Assembly (NCBI RefSeq): GCF_018812025.1
Contig: NC_063063.1
Span: 5,558,942-5,622,941, forward strand
Direction of reading: 5' to 3'
Length of the DNA stretch: 64,000 bases
DNA from: Megalobrama amblycephala
Lineage: Eukaryota > Chordata > Actinopteri > Cypriniformes > Xenocyprididae
Part shown: one piece after another, positions 61,585-64,000 of the stretch
Position numbering within the stretch: the stretch's first letter is position 1
Layout of the letters: the number at the start of each line of letters is the position of its first letter
The notes under the pieces: generated by a model
The model's input: the letters and a program-made list of their open reading frames with translations, nothing else
The model's database searches: none
What the model was told of the DNA's origin: nothing
Translations under genes and position numbers: made by a program

Positions 61585-63519
61585 TCTGGACTAGTGTGTT
61601 GAGATTAGTCAACCGCTTTAAATGTGTTTTGGAAATGTTACGCCCCTTACCATAACTGTGAGTTTCAACACACTACTAACACAACTCAAGCAGGCCTTAC
61701 ATTTGTGTGTTTTTTTTTTTTGTTTTTTTTTGTTTTTTTTCCCCATATGCCTTGGGCAAGGAATTATTTAAATGAGGTATATTGTGATGTGGTCATTTCC
61801 GGAAGAAAACTCAATGCGTTTCAGGAAGTTCTGAAACAGTGCTTACTAATATAAAGAATAACTCTCTTTGGAGTGACTTTGTGCTTTGTAAAGTTGCAGA
61901 CTTTTTCATGCTCAAACAGCAACATTACACACTAAAGAAAGTTGAAAATGTATATAAGCATTTACCTCTTTAAAATAAAACCAATTTCATTCAAATCAAT
62001 AATGAGTTCTAAGACCATCATTGAAAGTATCCAGCTCATAAGAGTCACTTCTGAATTAGTTTTAGTGTGCAACCAGAGAGAATAGTGCAATATAAAAATG
62101 TTTAGTTATTGTCTGGAAGTATTGTCTGAAGAAATTTCTTTGGACATGGTGCTGTATTCAGTAGCAGCAAATAAACACAATTTCAGTTTTAATGATGTTT
62201 TATTAACAAAGCTCGGGAGGAGCACGTTCAGATAATCTAACCAGCGAACACGAGAGGAGACACATTTAAAGAGCCGACTGTTTTTCCAGCATACCTCCTC
62301 CACCCCAACTCCTCACTCTCTATTATTCCTATCCAGGGATGGAGGAGTACTCTGGGTTCGGGCCAAATTCTGAGCTAGGAGCCCTCTCCCTGGACAGCAC
62401 GACAAATATACATATTCCATACATATTCCATACAAATACACATATTCCATAATCATGTAATCCTTACATGATTATAATGTAAGTGTGAACGAGTGAATAT
62501 AGTTTTTTTTTTTTCTTTTTTTTTTTCTCATGGAGTTCAATAGAATTAGAATATTTAAAGGTGGCGTAAGGCCTGTTTCAGACCTCATGCATGAGCAGTG
62601 CATAAGCCTATACATAACCTACACATAGAGCTTTCAATCAATTAATATTTTGATGAATATTTAATTAGTTTGTTACTTCATAAAAGCCTATATTGCAAAA
62701 TATTGGATTGATGAATTGATTTATAATGCATTTTCAATATATTTTTAGTTCAGCACACAACATGCGGCAAAAATAGAATCAACTTCAGACCAGGGTTGGG
62801 CAATATGGCAAATATATCAGATCACAAGTTCTTCCAGTATGGACCACAATTTGCGATATTATCACAATTTTTTTTTTTTTTTCCATTTTGTTTTTTTTGC
62901 GTGTTACTGAGAAGTATAGTCATACTATATTCTCTGTTAAAAAATAGTTATACGAGATAACAAAATACCAGTTTTCTTTAATAAAAGTAGAATGACAGTA
63001 ATTTTATTTCATGATAACGATTTAAAAATAAAGATATATAAAATATTTATTTTACTGTTATTATTAAAAATATGATCGATGATGAAAATTACAAAAAAGT
63101 GCAAATACAATAAAATCAAAAATGCAAACGGGGACCAAAAGCAAGGCATTGAGAAAATATTAACAACTGAAAATATGATGTACATCAGCTTCACTAAATA
63201 AATACATTTTTAAAGGCGAGTAATTGATATATATCCTGTGGTGAAATGATTGCTGTTCCCGAGACATGTGATAAAGCTCTCAGTGTCGAAAGAGCAGGCG
63301 CTGTCTCTCCACAAACACTCTTATAGAGTGAATGAGGTCCAATCTTGAAACCTTACACCAGCACTAAAGGACCAGACAATGGAAAATCTCTCTTGTTTAT
63401 GTTAAGATTAGAAAAGAAAACCATCAAACTGGATACACATTGCAGTTTCCTCAGTAATTATTTTTTTAAATGTATTCAATTTTTCAAACCAAGGCAGGGT
63501 GGGAACTTGTAGTTACATG

Positions 63520-63560
<41 letters not shown>

Positions 63561-64000
63561 ACTTGTATCAACAACCCTAAGTGCAATTCTGACTGATTCA
63601 CTGCACTGTTACATTTAGTCATTAAAGTAGAGTGTGCAGAGATCTGAAAGAAGCCCCTCCAACTCTGATATCTTAATTTTTCAACTGCTCAAATTTATGC
63701 TTGTGTTTGTTAGTGTGAACTCAAGCCTTGCTGGTAATGCTAATGAAGTTTCAGCTTATGGAATGTGTGTGTCGAGGAGTTTAGAAGAAGACAGAGAGTG
63801 ATTCAGAGACTCAATGGATCTATTGTAGCCTGTTCTTCCCCATCAGCAGTGTTGTTGGCCGTCTTATTCTGACTCATAGTTTTAGAGTTGAGCATTTAAC
63901 TGACCTTTCACATCCTAGTTTTTGTAGATTTTGAAATCTATTGTGATGATTTGTCATGGGTGATATATTGCAGAATAGAAACTGTATTTTCAGCCATTTC
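61585..64000. other. Terminal non-coding sequence
   Basis: AT-rich. A GGGTTGGGCAATATGG motif at 62795-62810 looks like a hAT left end without a partner. 62330-62400 is GC-richer and unassigned. (GT)n lies at 63522-63556. No gene recognised. Confidence 0.45.
63522..63556. repeat. (GT)n microsatellite
   Basis: About 17 GT units. Confidence 0.95.

Overview
The window is vertebrate nuclear DNA, most likely from a cyprinid (carp-like) teleost. The evidence is long AT-rich introns, GT-AG spliced exons of vertebrate genes, a duplicated glucose-6-phosphatase gene, and a dense set of fish-type DNA transposons, MITEs and (TA)n arrays. There is no sign of bacterial genes, tRNA or rRNA genes, or a CRISPR array.

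Five protein genes can be assembled exon by exon with consistent phase. (1) kat7 (HBO1, MYST histone acetyltransferase) is on the minus strand at 540-15220, 14 coding exons, 552 aa. (2) ptges3l (p23-like CS-domain protein) is on the plus strand at 18823-21869, 7 exons, 155 aa. (3) g6pc1 copy 1 is on the minus strand at 28762-33600, 5 exons, intact apart from one extra base in exon 1. (4) g6pc1 copy 2 is on the plus strand at 37920-40674, 5 exons, 355 aa, apparently intact. (5) aarsd1 (free-standing alanyl-tRNA editing protein) is on the minus strand at 44284-50616, 12 exons, 412 aa, with a probable GC-AG intron. A possible promoter and first exon of a further plus-strand gene lies near 51.5-51.9 kb, but no protein was recognised there. 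From 52 kb to the end the sequence is almost entirely repeats.

The order ptges3l, g6pc, aarsd1 matches the human 17q21 neighbourhood, where PTGES3L and AARSD1 are adjacent and make a read-through transcript. Here the two lie in opposite orientation with an inverted, head-to-head pair of g6pc1 genes between them.

Most of the remaining sequence is mobile DNA with readable structure. There are hAT elements with exact 8-bp target duplications (820-1152, 10817-12014, 13451-14382, 24207-24883, 41744-41921, 57608-58540). A roughly 0.95-kb family inserted at TTAA-type sites has four copies. There is a dead Tc1 element (7868-9487), a foldback minisatellite element of about 1.5 kb (34762-36309), a four-copy 285-bp tandem array inside a g6pc1 intron, and several elements nested two or three deep. 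No new host system such as defence or biosynthesis was found. The most notable items are the frameshift in one g6pc1 copy, the inverted g6pc1 pair around a foldback element, and the nested transposons.
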